Source of the DNA: Symsagittifera roscoffensis
Lineage: Eukaryota > Xenacoelomorpha > Acoela > Convolutidae
Direction: 5' to 3'
Assembly: GCF_963678635.1 (NCBI RefSeq)
Contig: NC_087062.1
Location: 101,109,209-101,173,208 of the forward strand
DNA length: 64,000 bases
Shown here: positions 22,619-33,678 of the stretch, piece by piece
How the letters are laid out: each line of letters begins with the position of its first letter
Numbering within the stretch: position 1 is the first letter of the stretch
The notes under the pieces: model-generated
Databases searched by the model: none
What the model was told of the DNA's origin: nothing
What the model saw: the letters and a program-made list of their open reading frames with translations, nothing else
Program-made: the position numbers and the translations under genes

Positions 22619-23689
22619 ATGCTAAGTCCGATTGTTGAAGTTATTCAAAATAAAGTAGAAAAGAATAATGCCAACTCTCATTACCTAAAACAATTTACTA
22701 AAGATCTGCATGAATCCGACGGATTGCTCTACATGGACGGAAAACTTGTTATCCCTTTTACTTTACGAAACGCAGTATTGAAAACCCTTGATGAATCTCA
22801 ATCTGGACAAATTGGTATGAAGTACCTAGCGCAGTACATATAGTGGCCACACATAAATCGCCAAATTTACTTCCACGGGAAAAGTTGTTCGCAGTGCACT
22901 GAAACCGGTAAGAATGCAAAAATCATTTTACCGATTACTCAAATCAGCGAACTACCACCATTATCCGAACCTAACGAGGAAATAAATTTTAATTTTGGCT
23001 TTACGTTGGACTCCAATTGGGGAAAGAATAAATACCTTCTTTTATGCGTCGACCGATTTTTGAAACTTCCATCGGCTAAAATAACTTCCTCAACCTCTTT
23101 TAACACAGTGATGGAATTTCTTCAGGATTATTTTTATCTTCATGGCAGTCCGTTTTCTATTCGCTTTGATCACGCTACCTGTTTTATTAGCCATGATTTT
23201 AAATTATTTTGCGATTCAAATAATTTTAAATTATTATTTTGTACAGTCGGTGACCATCGTTCCAACAGTCTTGTAGAAAAACTTGTTCATACTGTGAAAA
23301 TTAAATTATTAGCATTGTCACTCGACCAACAAAAACCTACTCTACAACACGCTATCTCAAAAACTATTTGGCATCTCCGCTCTTCTTTTCAATCAAAAAT
23401 AAAATGCCGACCATTCGAAATACACTTCAATAGAACACCTAATACGATCTGGAAACAATTGGCCTCTAATAAATTATCCGATGGATTTTTAGACAAAGGA
23501 AAATCAATCTTATTCAAGGATTGGCCATTAGACTGGAAAACAGATGATTGGATTGAAGACGGCTACAAAGACAGTTTAATACCTAAAAAGAACCAGTCCC
23601 CATTGCAGAAACGGTACGAGTCGAACTACCCTTCGCCTCGAAATCATCTCTTCTTCTCGCTTGCCTCTACAAAGTCCTTCAAAAGGTAA
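22619..23689 (+). pseudogene. Element A integrase
   Basis: Zinc-binding N-terminal region with SGQIGMKYLAQYI and SCSQCTETGK, interrupted by TAG (22841-22843) where Trp is expected before WPHI. The core follows in the same frame: NWGKNKYLLLCVDRF, IRFDHATCFIS (second catalytic Asp) and SNSLVEKLVH (catalytic Glu). The position expected for the first catalytic Asp, just before NWGKNKY, seems to read Asn (INFNFGF). With the stop and that change the enzyme is inactive. Only one integrase copy exists; the tandem duplication excluded it. Confidence 0.8.
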
Positions 23690-23843
23690 AATATAACGAA
23701 AAACCAAAGAAATCATAAACAGAAACCCTTAATAGAAACAACGAAACGAGAAATTTTGAAAACACATAAAAACAACGATAGAATTATCTAACGGAAAAAT
23801 CATCAGAAAATCTGGCATTGCTCTCCCGAAATCTAATTCATCT

Positions 23844-24912
23844 ATGACTCGCTCCTTTAGAGGAAATATATCTTTTCCATCATTTGCTACCCTTGATTTT
23901 GAAGTAGGTTCAAGGAAAACGACCAAACCAAAAATTCTACCGAAAAGAAAAACAGGCCCAAACACAAGTCAACAGACAAAATCGGCCACTTCCGACAACA
24001 ACACAAGAACGAGAGTATCAAATCAATCCACTAGTCATAAGTCAAGAGTAGACCAACTCCAAAAAAACACCACATCTGTGCGGGCTACTTAGCAGGTGAC
24101 GAATCTAAGATAATTCAGTCGGATACGTCAAACATTACCGATTGGGAATGGATCGTGGGCGGTTTCCCTTGCAGGGACATGATTAAAGAACGCAATATTT
24201 CGGATAATTGTAGTAAACAGTAGCCTCCTAAACCCTCTTAAGACCCCCAAACAGCCCAGGGTATTATGAAATCTGAGATTTTAGATAACCAGCCTTCAAC
24301 TTTGAATCCGCTGAACTGCCCGATCAGTATAATCCCTGCAGGACAGAGCTCGACTCAACACCATCAAACCACTCACTTACCTTCCGACTTAGAGATCAAA
24401 CCCTCAAACGCTCCAACCGAGCCATGGAAGAAAGTGGAGGGGACAAATCGGTGAACTTCCCAATCTATGAGATTGTGGATTCTTCAGACGACAATACAAC
24501 CACTCAGGGACCACGTAGGGAGGAAATCAGTACCACCGGTAATGAACTTAAATTAAGACACTCGAGCTGTAATGTAGGACCACCTCAATTCCATGGAAAA
24601 AGGTTCTATATAGATATTGTAGAAGACAAGGAGAGTCAATATCGATCAGCCATAAACCCAAAACCACCTAACGGCAATATCTCAAATACCATTACAAAAA
24701 TTCCTTCGGATAAGAAAACTCCGATCTTCAGCATTCATTCGGCGGATACTACAGCAAGTACATCAGACTCCTTATTATCGGAAACAATATGTATTTCTTC
24801 CACCGACCAATCATTAAGAGAGGCTGTAAATAGTTTTGATGAGCTCGTCGATCTCGATAGTGAACTCTTTAATGCAGAATTAGAAAAGTTCATCGAAGAA
24901 GACAAATTGTAA
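23844..24912 (+). pseudogene. Element A pol tail or 3' ORF remnants
   Basis: Three frames in succession (23844-24092, 24266-24454, 24424-24912). The first is rich in Lys, Arg, Thr and Ser like a Ty3/Gypsy pol C-terminus. The last, 162 codons, is Ser/Thr-rich with an acidic end (FDELVDLDSELF). No envelope features such as a signal peptide or membrane segment are visible. I cannot name a function. Confidence 0.4.
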
Positions 24913-25292
24913 ACTGAAAACTTTTTTTTAAAACTCAAAACGTGGTTACCGAATGTAGTACCCAGTGTAACTCTTAATGCTATTATCGTGCTTTCATTTA
25001 AAAATCATTCAGAACCGGTAACAAAATCGGGCGCAGTTAAGATTAGTTATTTTAAATAATCAACGCATTTTTCTTTCTTTTGGGGCGTATTCCGCCGGAT
25101 TCATCACGCTTGTTGATTTAACCTTATTAAGCTTATTATGCCTTAGTTTAATTGACTTTCTGTCAAAGTTGATCCTACGAAGCATCAATCTTTACTTTAG
25201 TATTTTGCGGTATTTTTAAAATCTCGTCAGCTTCCTTTAGCGGGAGAAAAGAGTCAGTTATTTTTAATTTAGTTTAATTTTTTTTCCTATTT
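24913..25292 (+). other. Element A 3' untranslated region
   Basis: AT-rich sequence between the last frame and the PPT, with no open frame of note. Confidence 0.5.
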
Positions 25293-25299
25293 AGGGGAA
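25293..25299 (+). promoter_or_regulatory. Element A polypurine tract
   Basis: AGGGGAA directly abuts the 3' LTR start, the expected place for plus-strand priming. Confidence 0.7.
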
Positions 25300-25511
25300 T
25301 ATTGTGAATTGCATCACCTCATTCGTATTTTATAATTAATTTGCTAGCCATCATAACTGGTACTTAGTTATGATCTTGACACGTTCATTCTCTCCGGCGG
25401 AGAGAATGCTCTTTCACATTTTAATGTTTTAACTTGAGATTAATTCACTTTTAAAACACACTTTTATCTGCACATAAGTAGAATTAGCTGTAACAAAGGA
25501 ACAGTTTATCA
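25300..25511 (+). repeat. Element A 3' LTR
   Basis: Starts TATTGTGAATTGCATC and ends GGAACAGTTTATCA. The initial TG of the 5' copy has mutated to TA. Followed by GTCAA. Confidence 0.9.
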
Positions 25512-26242
25512 GTCAATCAAAACATCTTGTCGGCAATGTTTGAATGAGATCTGAACAATCAAAATATTGTTGGTTCAGCTGTGCGAAAAAACCTTTTTTA
25601 TACAAAATTTTGCCATCTGACAAGTATGGAGGCTCTAATTAGAAAAAAAAAACAATAACTGCCATCAGTTTGCTTAATCTTTACTTTGGGGGTTTGAAGA
25701 ATCCATTTTTTGACGTAGTTAGTGTTTATTTGAATTCGTTTCTGGATGCAAGAAATGCATAAACAGCGAAGGAATCAAACCATAAAATCCACAAAAATTT
25801 ATTATTTTTAGCAAACATGAAAGTTTTAGTCTAGTTTTTGCAACCCGTTTTGCAAAACTAAAACCCGAATCAAAATCAGATCATCCGCGTGTACCCTCTT
25901 CCCCCAAACTGCATAATCGATTATTTTTGATTTTCGTGGAGACTGACAATAGGAACAAAATACAATTAATTCTTATCCATGAAACTTCAGTACCGTTAAC
26001 ACATATAAAATGACTCATTTCAGCTAGACAATACGAAAAAAATCTCTGTGCAGAATAATCAGATTCTGCGGTTCCTGAACAAAAAATTGAACACAAGCTG
26101 ATTCAAATTGGAATTTCTTGAACAATTTCAGATTGGCAATTCTCAAAGTTAAATAGTTTTGTAGTAATTGATTGTGTGTTAGTCTAAATGCGACTGATTT
26201 GCAATTGGCTAAATTTTGAGCTTATAATTGTTAATTTGTTTT
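25512..26242. other. Non-coding region, no gene seen
   Basis: AT-rich with short frames only; no motif recognised. Confidence 0.5.
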
Positions 26243-26615
26243 CTTGTTCCGACTTCAGAAGAAAGTGAGAATATATACGCACGAGGTATTTTTTTTAAAT
26301 CAGACCACTGATACAAAACTTTGTTCCCTCGAGGAATAGATATCTTGATCTGCAAGTCGGTTGTCTAGTGTGCACACCACTATAGTAACCTGCGATTAGT
26401 ACGATTAAAACTGCTTGTTTTTTAAAAATCGCTTTAGAAAGCTGTTCCGAGTTGAATTGAGGCAGTTAATTGGTTTTATTAACTCCATAGACAACTAAGT
26501 TTTGACATTTTTTATCATTAAGTTCATATTTTGGCCAATATTTATTTTATCAAATTATCCGAGACCAATTTAGGGCAGTCAGAATGTTCAGGGTTTTACC
26601 CTGATACGATAAGTC
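26243..26615 (-). mobile_element. Y-family non-autonomous element, copy E
   Basis: CTTGTTCCGACTTCAG at the left; GGGCAGTCAGAATGTTCAGG, then GGTTTTACCCTGATACGATAAG at the right, the inverse of the Y left end. The interior is short and diverged. Confidence 0.55.
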
Positions 26616-27346
26616 TTGTGATGCTATAGCGTGCTTTATCCTAAGCCTTCAAGTTGTTTTGCTCCTTTACTTTTTTTAACCTTGAAGCATCTTTTTCAGC
26701 CAAAATTTGCTTTTACATTGAACAATTAGATAGGTGAGGTTTAGAAAAGGAGTTATTTTTGATTGCATCTGAAAGGGTTCTTACAAGAACAGGAAAAAGT
26801 TGTAATTTGAAATGAACTATTGAATTGAATCCTTAATGGTAAAAAAGTGAGAGTCTTCTTTTTCAGTTTAAGGCTACTATTAAATGTTAGTTAGTTTTTC
26901 GACACCTGTCCCGACACGACCACTCAAAGTCTTTGATGGATTAGTGAAAATAGAGTAGAGACATCAGATTAGGACGCCGGCCTGTGAAATGAAAATTGTG
27001 TCCAAAGTTTAGACTTTTTCACAACCGCTTTTCTATTTTAATTAGTACAATTATCTGGTGAAATTTATTTTCAGCAGCAGTTCAGACCCTGTGAAGTTTT
27101 GTAATCAATAGAAGGGTTGAGCTTGTACGGACGCACAGAGTTTACTCATCTGGCTGATTCCTAGTCAAACCAGGGATAAGTTGGCAGTTTGTACAAACTG
27201 AAAGCGACGGGCGCAGTCTGAATGAAGAAAAACCACCCATTGAAGGCACAATTGACCTGAAGAGAAGAACTTCTTAAGATATTCTGCAGACAAACAGCTG
27301 ACTCGCTGCGATTGAACCAGTTTCAGGCTCAAGGTTCCCCTAACAA
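26616..27346. other. Non-coding region, no gene seen
   Basis: A less AT-rich patch at about 27120-27345 has short frames but no recognised domain. Confidence 0.45.
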
Positions 27347-28198
27347 CCCGGGTTGAGCTCCCTAGACCAAAAATGCTTATCATACAGTTTCATAAACTAA
27401 ATCTATGAAAAACTACTGGTCATACAATTTTCATTCATTTTGCTAAAATGATGCAATTAAGTTTTCGAAGAACTTTTTTCTTGTTTGGCATAAACTTCGG
27501 TGTGTCGTACTGAAAAAAAAGAAAAATTTTTTGTCAAAAAAAATACCATTCAAAAAAATATATATGGAAGTTGTATGACTAGCATTTTTTTGATGACGAC
27601 AAAAAAACTTTACAATTAACTCTGAAATTGGCCCCAAAAACATCTTTTTAAACCGCAAAACGAATTTTGTTCTCAATGCAAAATTTAATTTTTTGGGTGT
27701 ATAACGTAGTCCTGGATGCACTAATATTGAAATTTTTCCTTGTCGCTCAAGAATTTTTTTTAATGCTTTGAACAATATTTGATGATTTAAAAATTCAAGT
27801 TTTAAAATTTTTCATCGGTGAAAGTTTTTGCCGAAATTTAAAACTTTGATCGTTTCTTTATATCAATTGTGTAAGACATATTTGAAAAGGCCGTTCGCAA
27901 TGTATCATTAATGCGAGACGGTCAAACATTTCGTTATTGTATGTTTGAGTAACCTTGCTTTTTGTCACTTGTGCTCGGTTACAAAAACAGCCAAAAAGTT
28001 TTTGAGAAATTAAAATGAAAAAAGTTAATATTTTTGCTTTATGGAAAAATGCTAGTCACACAATTTCCATATATGAAAAAATACTAATCAGAGACTTTTC
28101 ATACAATTTTCTGCACTTGTGGAATTGCATGGAAAGTGTATGATTAGCTTTTTTCCGTATATGAAAATCGTATGATTAGCATTTCTGATCAACCCGTG
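27347..28198 (+). mobile_element. X-family non-autonomous element, copy 1 (uninterrupted)
   Basis: Left end CCCGGGTTGAGCTCC; right end CTGATCAACCCGTG, its near inverse. Subterminal repeats (ATGCTTATCATACAGTTTCA at the left, the complement of ATGCTAATCATACGATTTTC at the right) extend the symmetry. The left half matches 32541-32945 and the right half matches 51641-52164. At 27706-27709 the centre reads GTAG once, followed by TCCTGGAT, so it serves as an empty-site reference for the B1 insertion. No coding capacity. Confidence 0.85.
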
Positions 28199-29533
28199 AA
28201 GCGTTTTATAACATGGCTGCACGTGGAACCAGTTTGAAAGTGACACCAGCTCATATTCAAATAGTTGCCACATACAAAGACATTCGGGATCGTTTCAAGT
28301 TTAATTATAGCATACATACAAATTTCTGTCAATTCATTAAACTTCAGTCAAGCCCGCTGATAACTTCAGAACAACCGCTAAGCCCAAATAAACCGCCATT
28401 TTGAACCACTGCCAATTTTGAATGCCACTTATTTACGATATTCTGTAGAACTGCTTCTTCCAAACTAAACAAAGTTGTAAAACCAAACTACAGCCAATCA
28501 GCACTGCTGGCATCAGTCCTGTCATTTTTCCTAACACAATCCTTACGGTGTCTCAAGTGATTAATATTTCGAACAGTTCGTTTATTTAGATTACGATTAC
28601 CATTAAATGAAACCCATATATACTTAAATATGTTATATAGAATCACATACACAATCTGATAGTTTAGCTGTTTTTTTTTGTATGACTAAAACTTTGAATG
28701 CAAGGAAAATACATTTATAAAATGTTTCTGGTAAATGAAGAATTTTCTGGTAAAAAATATGATTTCGATGGGTTTTATGCATTAAACGGCCCAAAATCAG
28801 TTTTCTATATCTTGAAACGAATTTCATATGGCTGAATATGATTGGCTAATTGGCCAATCATATTCAAACAGCATGGCCCGGCATTTCAAATAAAAATCCA
28901 CGCAGATACAATAATTAGCAGAATTGATCAAGAATATAGATGTATTCCTTTCAAGTCATTTTTCTAACCTTTTTTTGTCTGGGCATAGTTGAACAAGTGG
29001 CCAAAAATGTTTTTGATGATTTGTTCAAGTTCAGTATGGGGATTTCGGCTCAAAAGTTATCTGCTGAAACGGCGATTGAAATGCCTGGCCGCGCTGCTTG
29101 CATTTGATTGGTTAAAATTAGCCAATCAGGTTGGTGCGCGAAAACTTCAGCTCAAGCTATAGCAATATTGATTTTTGACCGTTTAGTGCAAAAGACCCAT
29201 TTAGATTGCTGAATTTTTGACTGAACCACCCCAAGCAAAAAAATTCCGCATTTCTTTGAAAGTCGCTTTAATCACAGTGCTAAAAGTCAAGGATTTGAGT
29301 TAAAGTGCAGTGAATTCTTATAGATTCTGACGCAATACTGATTTTTAATGAACTATTACCGCAGCAGTGACTTGATCTGCGAGGCTAATCATGGACGGTG
29401 TCCATATTTGCAATTTGATTTCTAATTGTTTTTGGATAAGCTATTGGAATCATTGATGATCGCCTGGGAAATCCACAAATGCATAAGCACTCCGTTCATT
29501 CTTCAATCACGCGCATCAATGTTTTTGGTAATA
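28199..29533. other. Non-coding region with paired inverted CCAAT dyads
   Basis: No gene recognised. A perfect 14-bp inverted repeat lies at 28833-28866 (TGAATATGATTGGC, spacer TAATTG, GCCAATCATATTCA). A shorter dyad GATTGG...CCAATC lies near 29106-29127. Confidence 0.5.
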
Positions 29534-30256
29534 CAGTGCTGATTTAAATTATCCGGAAAAGAAACGAACAAAACTTGAATTTTCAAAGATCTGTTTCTCA
29601 AATTGGGTTAAGATTAGACAAAAATTGAAGAGAACAAATGTTGCTAAGAGTTTCATCAAAATTAATATGATGCAAGTTTTTCTTTGAAAATCTCAACCAA
29701 AATTTTATCCCAAAAATGGGTAATCTGGCTTTCTTCAACTAATCAAGAATTACGCTGAAACTATCTAGTTAATTGACAGGTAATAAATGTCACAAGAAGC
29801 CTCTTACACAGTCCAACAATGTTCTAGAAGGGTTGAAACTCCAAAAACCTGTATAGGAGAAAAAATTAGTCGAAAAACGTGATTTTTACTACATAAAACA
29901 CAAAATCTTTGCTGCAAATAAACTCTAAACAATTCACTCAAATTTTTGGAGATTTAACCCTCATAGAAAATTTTTGGGCTGTGTAAGAGGCTTCTTGTGA
30001 CATATATTACTTGTCAATTAACAAGATAGTTTCAGCGTAATTCTTGATTAATTGAAAGAAGCCAAAAGGACCCATTTTTGGGGTAAAACTTTGGTTGAGA
30101 TATTCGAAGAAAAAGTTGAACCAAATTATTTCTGATGAAATTCTAAGCAATTTTTGTTCTCTTCATTTTTTGTCTAACTTTGACCCAATGTAAGAAAAAC
30201 GTGTTTGAAAATTCAATTTTTTGTTCTTTTTGTCCGGAAAATTCAAATCAGCACTG
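29534..30256. mobile_element. Foldback element with long terminal inverted repeats, TA target
   Basis: Left arm from CAGTGCTGATTTAAATT (29534) to about 29818; right arm from about 29972 to AATTCAAATCAGCACTG (30256). The arms are imperfect inverse copies of about 285 bp around a spacer of about 150 bp; internal landmarks are AGAAGCCTCTTACACAG and CTGTGTAAGAGGCTTCT. TA flanks both ends (29532-29533, 30257-30258), as expected for Tc1/mariner-type target duplication. No transposase. An 87-codon frame over the right arm is not conserved in the left arm. Confidence 0.8.
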
Positions 30257-30258
30257 TA

Positions 30259-31425
30259 GGCACATTGATTTATTAAATATTATCTATACGAAAAACAAGC
30301 ACAGAAAAAAGCATGTTTTGGTCAAAACCTTCCACGAAATTCTCAAAAATATGGTTCACAATTTTTGTTCAAACAATTCTCTAATTTTGTTAAAGCTGTC
30401 CAAGTCTTTCTTCAAAACCTTGTTTTTTACGACCTATGAGTGAGTTGTTTTATTTTCTTAAGATCTGCTAAAAGCCCGAGAAAATTATATTTTGCCACTA
30501 CAATCACCCTCCGCTTTTCAATGCGCAATATCCCCAATTGACACATGATGCGCCTCAAGCGAAATTTTGACAGCCGAAAACGTATGTAGTAAAATTACTA
30601 AAAACAACTTTATGGAAAAATTTAGCAGTAATATTTAGAGAGTTTCAACTGACCAAAAAGGTTGCTTAAACAGTGAAGCTAAGTAGCAGAATGAAGTCTT
30701 ACCTCGTGCATGCAAACTGGAAAGAGATATACTTCGCTCATAGTAAGATTCTCTTATTTGAACTAAAAATTGAGCCTCAAATCTAGTAGGAAGAGTTTTT
30801 GACTCGACTAATTGACACGATCTTAACAATTGAAAAAACTGGAGCTTACGCTCGCGTTAGTAAACGCAATTTGGTTACCCGTACCTTACAAAACCCAAGA
30901 AATAAGACCCGATCTGCCTTAAGTCTCATTTAGTTCAGATCATGTGCAGATATTATCCCCATTTCATTTGCACATGGGCACATCTGTTTCAGTTCTTGGA
31001 GGATATGGTTTGTGTGAAAAGTCTATAGAACTCATCAAGTTTAGAATCAGACCGGCTCACACATAGAGCTAGCACGCATAGGTCAGATCTGGTTCATTCC
31101 TGCACAGACTTGGTAGCTGGTTTGTTATAATCTTTACAAGTCGAGTTCTGAGGCATGATTGATCCTTTTCTAGAAATCTACCAAGGCTATTTAGATCTCA
31201 ATAATTCAGTTGAATTTAGGATTGGCCAAAAACTTCAAAATAGGTTGATGCGGATTCGTACCCCATTTGAATTGACACAGAAAAGTTTAAAAGAAAAAAA
31301 AAAGAAAGATCAAGTATCGAAATGTGAATGAAATAACGAGTACGCGGGAATATAATTTAGTGGTATGATGTTATACAAAAACGAACATAAATGCTGAAAA
31401 AGCGTTCAAGTACTAGTCAAACAAG
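30259..31425. other. Non-coding region, no gene seen
   Basis: Short frames only, no recognised motif or repeat end. Confidence 0.45.
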
Positions 31426-31943
31426 ACTTCTCGTATCAGGGCAAAGCCCTGAATGTGAATGTTCCGACTGCCTTTTAAGGTTTATGGAGCAGTAATAACC
31501 TTAAGAAATTCAATGAAATAAAGCAAAATGAAAAAAAAAAAAAATTCTAATGAAATCATCTACCCACACGCCATATAAAGTACAAAAGGATAGATTTCGC
31601 TCCTTGTAACAAACCAATTATGGCAAAGAAGCTTCTTTTAACCAACTTGGAACGATTTCTAGGACGGATTAACTCTCCGCCTGCGCGATAATAGCGCGAA
31701 ATATATCGCGCGTTAATTTTCCCAAAATGGTCAAAATGGCAATCTGTAACCCCCGTAACTTTACAAAAAATGAACACAGATGAAATATTTTTTCAAATTT
31801 GAGCTCAGGACAACAATACCTTTCGAATGATATTAAAAAAATCCGTCAAAAATGGCTAGTTAAAAAGTCGAAATTTGTCTGAGGAAAAGAAACCAACACC
31901 GAGCACAATTATTCCGTTACTTTCGTATCAAAAATCGGAACAA
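31426..31943 (+). mobile_element. Y-family non-autonomous element, copy D
   Basis: Starts ACTTCTCGTATCAGGGCAAA with a perfect TCAGGGC-AAA-GCCCTGA hairpin and ends ATCGGAACAA. It is colinear with copy B across its whole length, including the GCGCGA-AATATA-TCGCGC hairpin at 31694-31711. No coding capacity. Confidence 0.8.
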
Positions 31944-32540
31944 AAAAAAGTTTAAAGCGGGAGGATAAACAAAATTATACATAAAGAAAAAAATTTGCTA
32001 AAATTGTGTTAAAATTCTAAATGAAAGCGTGAAAGTTTGTTTGAATTTGCCTTGAAAGATAAATTTGAATCGATTCAGACCGGTTTAGAGTGAACACAAA
32101 AGAATTTCATTTTTTCAGATATCAGTGCGAATAGGTTTTTTGTCTGTTAAAAACTAGTTTTTTCAAGTTTCAACCAGCAATTGAGGGCATCCTAAATCAA
32201 AACTAAAAACAAAACTCAGGAGATGAAACCGTTGACAGACTTCTTAAATTAAAGTTTTCAACTACTAGTTTTGTAAGTTTTTGACCACTTAGCTCGAGTA
32301 ATTTCAGCTGATTAACGTCAACAAGAACTATCTTAGCTTGAGTTTCAATAAAGAAACGATCAAATTTTGAAACAAAAATTTCGTTTTGCTCTAAAGTGCA
32401 ATAAATTTTGAAGCGGTTCAGTCTCCTGATAAATAAAAAACTTGAGTTATATCTCATCATTTTTTTGAAAGAGGTAGTTTAAAAGAGCATTTACTTGTTC
32501 TCAAAATTTTGTATATGATGTCGTAAAAATGTTCAACGTT
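31944..32540. other. Non-coding region, no gene seen
   Basis: AT-rich, no recognised features. Confidence 0.45.
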
Positions 32541-32945
32541 CCCGGGTTGACCTCCATAGACCAAAAATGCTAATTATACAATTTCATAAACTAAGTCTAT
32601 GAAAAAATACTAGCCATACAAATTTTATACAATTTCCTAAAATGGTGTCGTCGAATTTTCAAAAAACTTTTCTCTTGTTTCGGCATAAAATTCAGTGTAT
32701 CGTGTTTTACAAAAAAGAAAAACTTTTTATCAAAAAGAATGCTAATCATAAAACTTCCATATATGGAAAATGATTGACCAGCTTTTTTTTGATGGCGACG
32801 ACCAATATTTATCAAAGTATTTTTGAAATTGCCCCAAAAATTTTCGTGTGTTTTTTCAACCGCACATTGATTTTTGTACTCAAACAAACAATTTTTGAAA
32901 AAAAAATTTTGCCTCTTAATTTAATTTTTTGTGTGTATAACGTAG
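32541..32945 (+). mobile_element. X-family element, copy 2, left half (split by B1)
   Basis: Starts CCCGGGTTGACCTCC and follows copy 1 (27347 onward) to GTGTATAACGTAG, where the B1 LTR begins. The right half resumes at 51641. The last four bases, GTAG, are the target duplication. Confidence 0.9.
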
Positions 32946-33356
32946 TGGAACCTGATCTAAACTACATTTTATGATTGGATAAATTAGATATTTTACCAAT
33001 GTAAAGTATTTAATATTAACCAATCATGATCCATCTAACTAACAACCCACTTATTTGTAAGTGCTGAAATTACTTGTAATTTCAGCACCAGAGAGATTTG
33101 AATTTAACTTAGAAATTAGTTGACTCTCCAAGAAGACTTCAGCAACCGCAATAAACCAGTATACCCTAGATCTATTGAGCCTAGCAGAGACTAGTTAAAC
33201 AACCTGAGACTAGATAAGTATAAGAGTAAGATTAGGATCGATTTTAGACTAAGAAGTTGCACGAATCTATCCGGCCGAAAATAAGATAACGTGACGAGCA
33301 GACGGTGTACCCTATCCGAAATTACTCTATGAGTTATACCCATCGGTCTTAACTCA
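32946..33356 (+). repeat. B1 5' LTR
   Basis: TGGAACCTGATC...GGTCTTAACTCA, matching 51226-51636. Contains an ATGATTGG...CCAATCAT inverted pair (32971-32978, 33020-33027), a perfect 13-bp palindrome at 33061-33088, and AATAAA at 33150-33155, a likely polyadenylation signal. Confidence 0.96.
33061..33088 (+). promoter_or_regulatory. LTR perfect stem-loop or dyad
   Basis: GTGCTGAAATTAC-TT-GTAATTTCAGCAC: 13 bp perfectly paired with a 2-nt loop. The 3' LTR copy (51341-51368) has only its outermost pair changed. The B2 LTR copy (53929-53956) has one change that keeps a G-U pair in RNA. It could be a factor-binding dyad or an RNA element in R/U5. Confidence 0.7.
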
Positions 33357-33358
33357 TC

Positions 33359-33376
33359 TGGTGCGACCATAAGTCT
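33359..33376 (+). promoter_or_regulatory. B1 primer binding site
   Basis: TGGTGCGACCATAAGTCT starts 2 nt after the LTR. The TGG start is complementary to a tRNA CCA end; the tRNA is not identified. Confidence 0.65.
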
Positions 33377-33444
33377 CGAACAAGACCTTAATAGCTTAGA
33401 ATTAACCAAAAAATAGATTAGAATTTAGACAAAACATTTACAAA

Positions 33445-33678
33445 ATGTTATACGACGATAATTTAATCGAAATGTCTCTACGACTCAATAGATCAGAGCC
33501 AATATTCCGAACGATAACTGAACTACCCGGAATTGCAAGAAGACCTCGAACCAGAGACGACATACGACAAAGTAGAAACTTACCATATAGTTATATGATA
33601 GTTCGGCAAAAGCCAGAACAAACTTTTGTATTTAGAATACTACTAGCAATGAATTTAGATTTTCATCTGCAAACATAA
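33445..33678 (+). CDS. Small leader ORF, 77 aa, uncertain
   Basis: The first AUG downstream of the B1 5' LTR opens a 77-codon frame, basic in the middle (RRPRTRDDIRQSR), with less extreme base composition than its surroundings. It could be a short leader exon shared by spliced messages, a regulatory upstream ORF, or chance. The matching part of B2 is outside the window, so conservation cannot be tested here. Confidence 0.3.
   Translation: MLYDDNLIEMSLRLNRSEPIFRTITELPGIARRPRTRDDIRQSRNLPYSYMIVRQKPEQTFVFRILLAMNLDFHLQT

Larger units (their letters stand above)
15562..25511 (+). mobile_element. Element A: degenerate Ty3/Gypsy LTR retrotransposon with internal tandem duplication
   Basis: The order is LTR, PBS, [gag, zinc knuckle, protease, RT, RNase H] twice, integrase, tail, PPT, LTR. 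Ty3/Gypsy affiliation follows from RT and RNase H lying upstream of integrase and from the gag type. Every open frame is interrupted, so it is dead. The flanks GTCAT (15557-15561) and GTCAA (25512-25516) look like a 5-bp target duplication with one change. Aligning the two LTRs by eye I count about 24 differences over about 213 bp, so the insertion is old. The interior duplication is far more similar to itself than the LTRs are to each other. Confidence 0.9.

Noticed and set aside
27187-27276. Possible terminal host exon after TTGGCAG, encoding about 30 residues to a stop
   Set aside because: Poor pyrimidine tract, no recognised domain, and wrong strand for the DEG/ENaC gene.
30180-30443. 87-codon frame in the foldback right arm
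   Set aside because: Not conserved in the left arm and crosses the element end.
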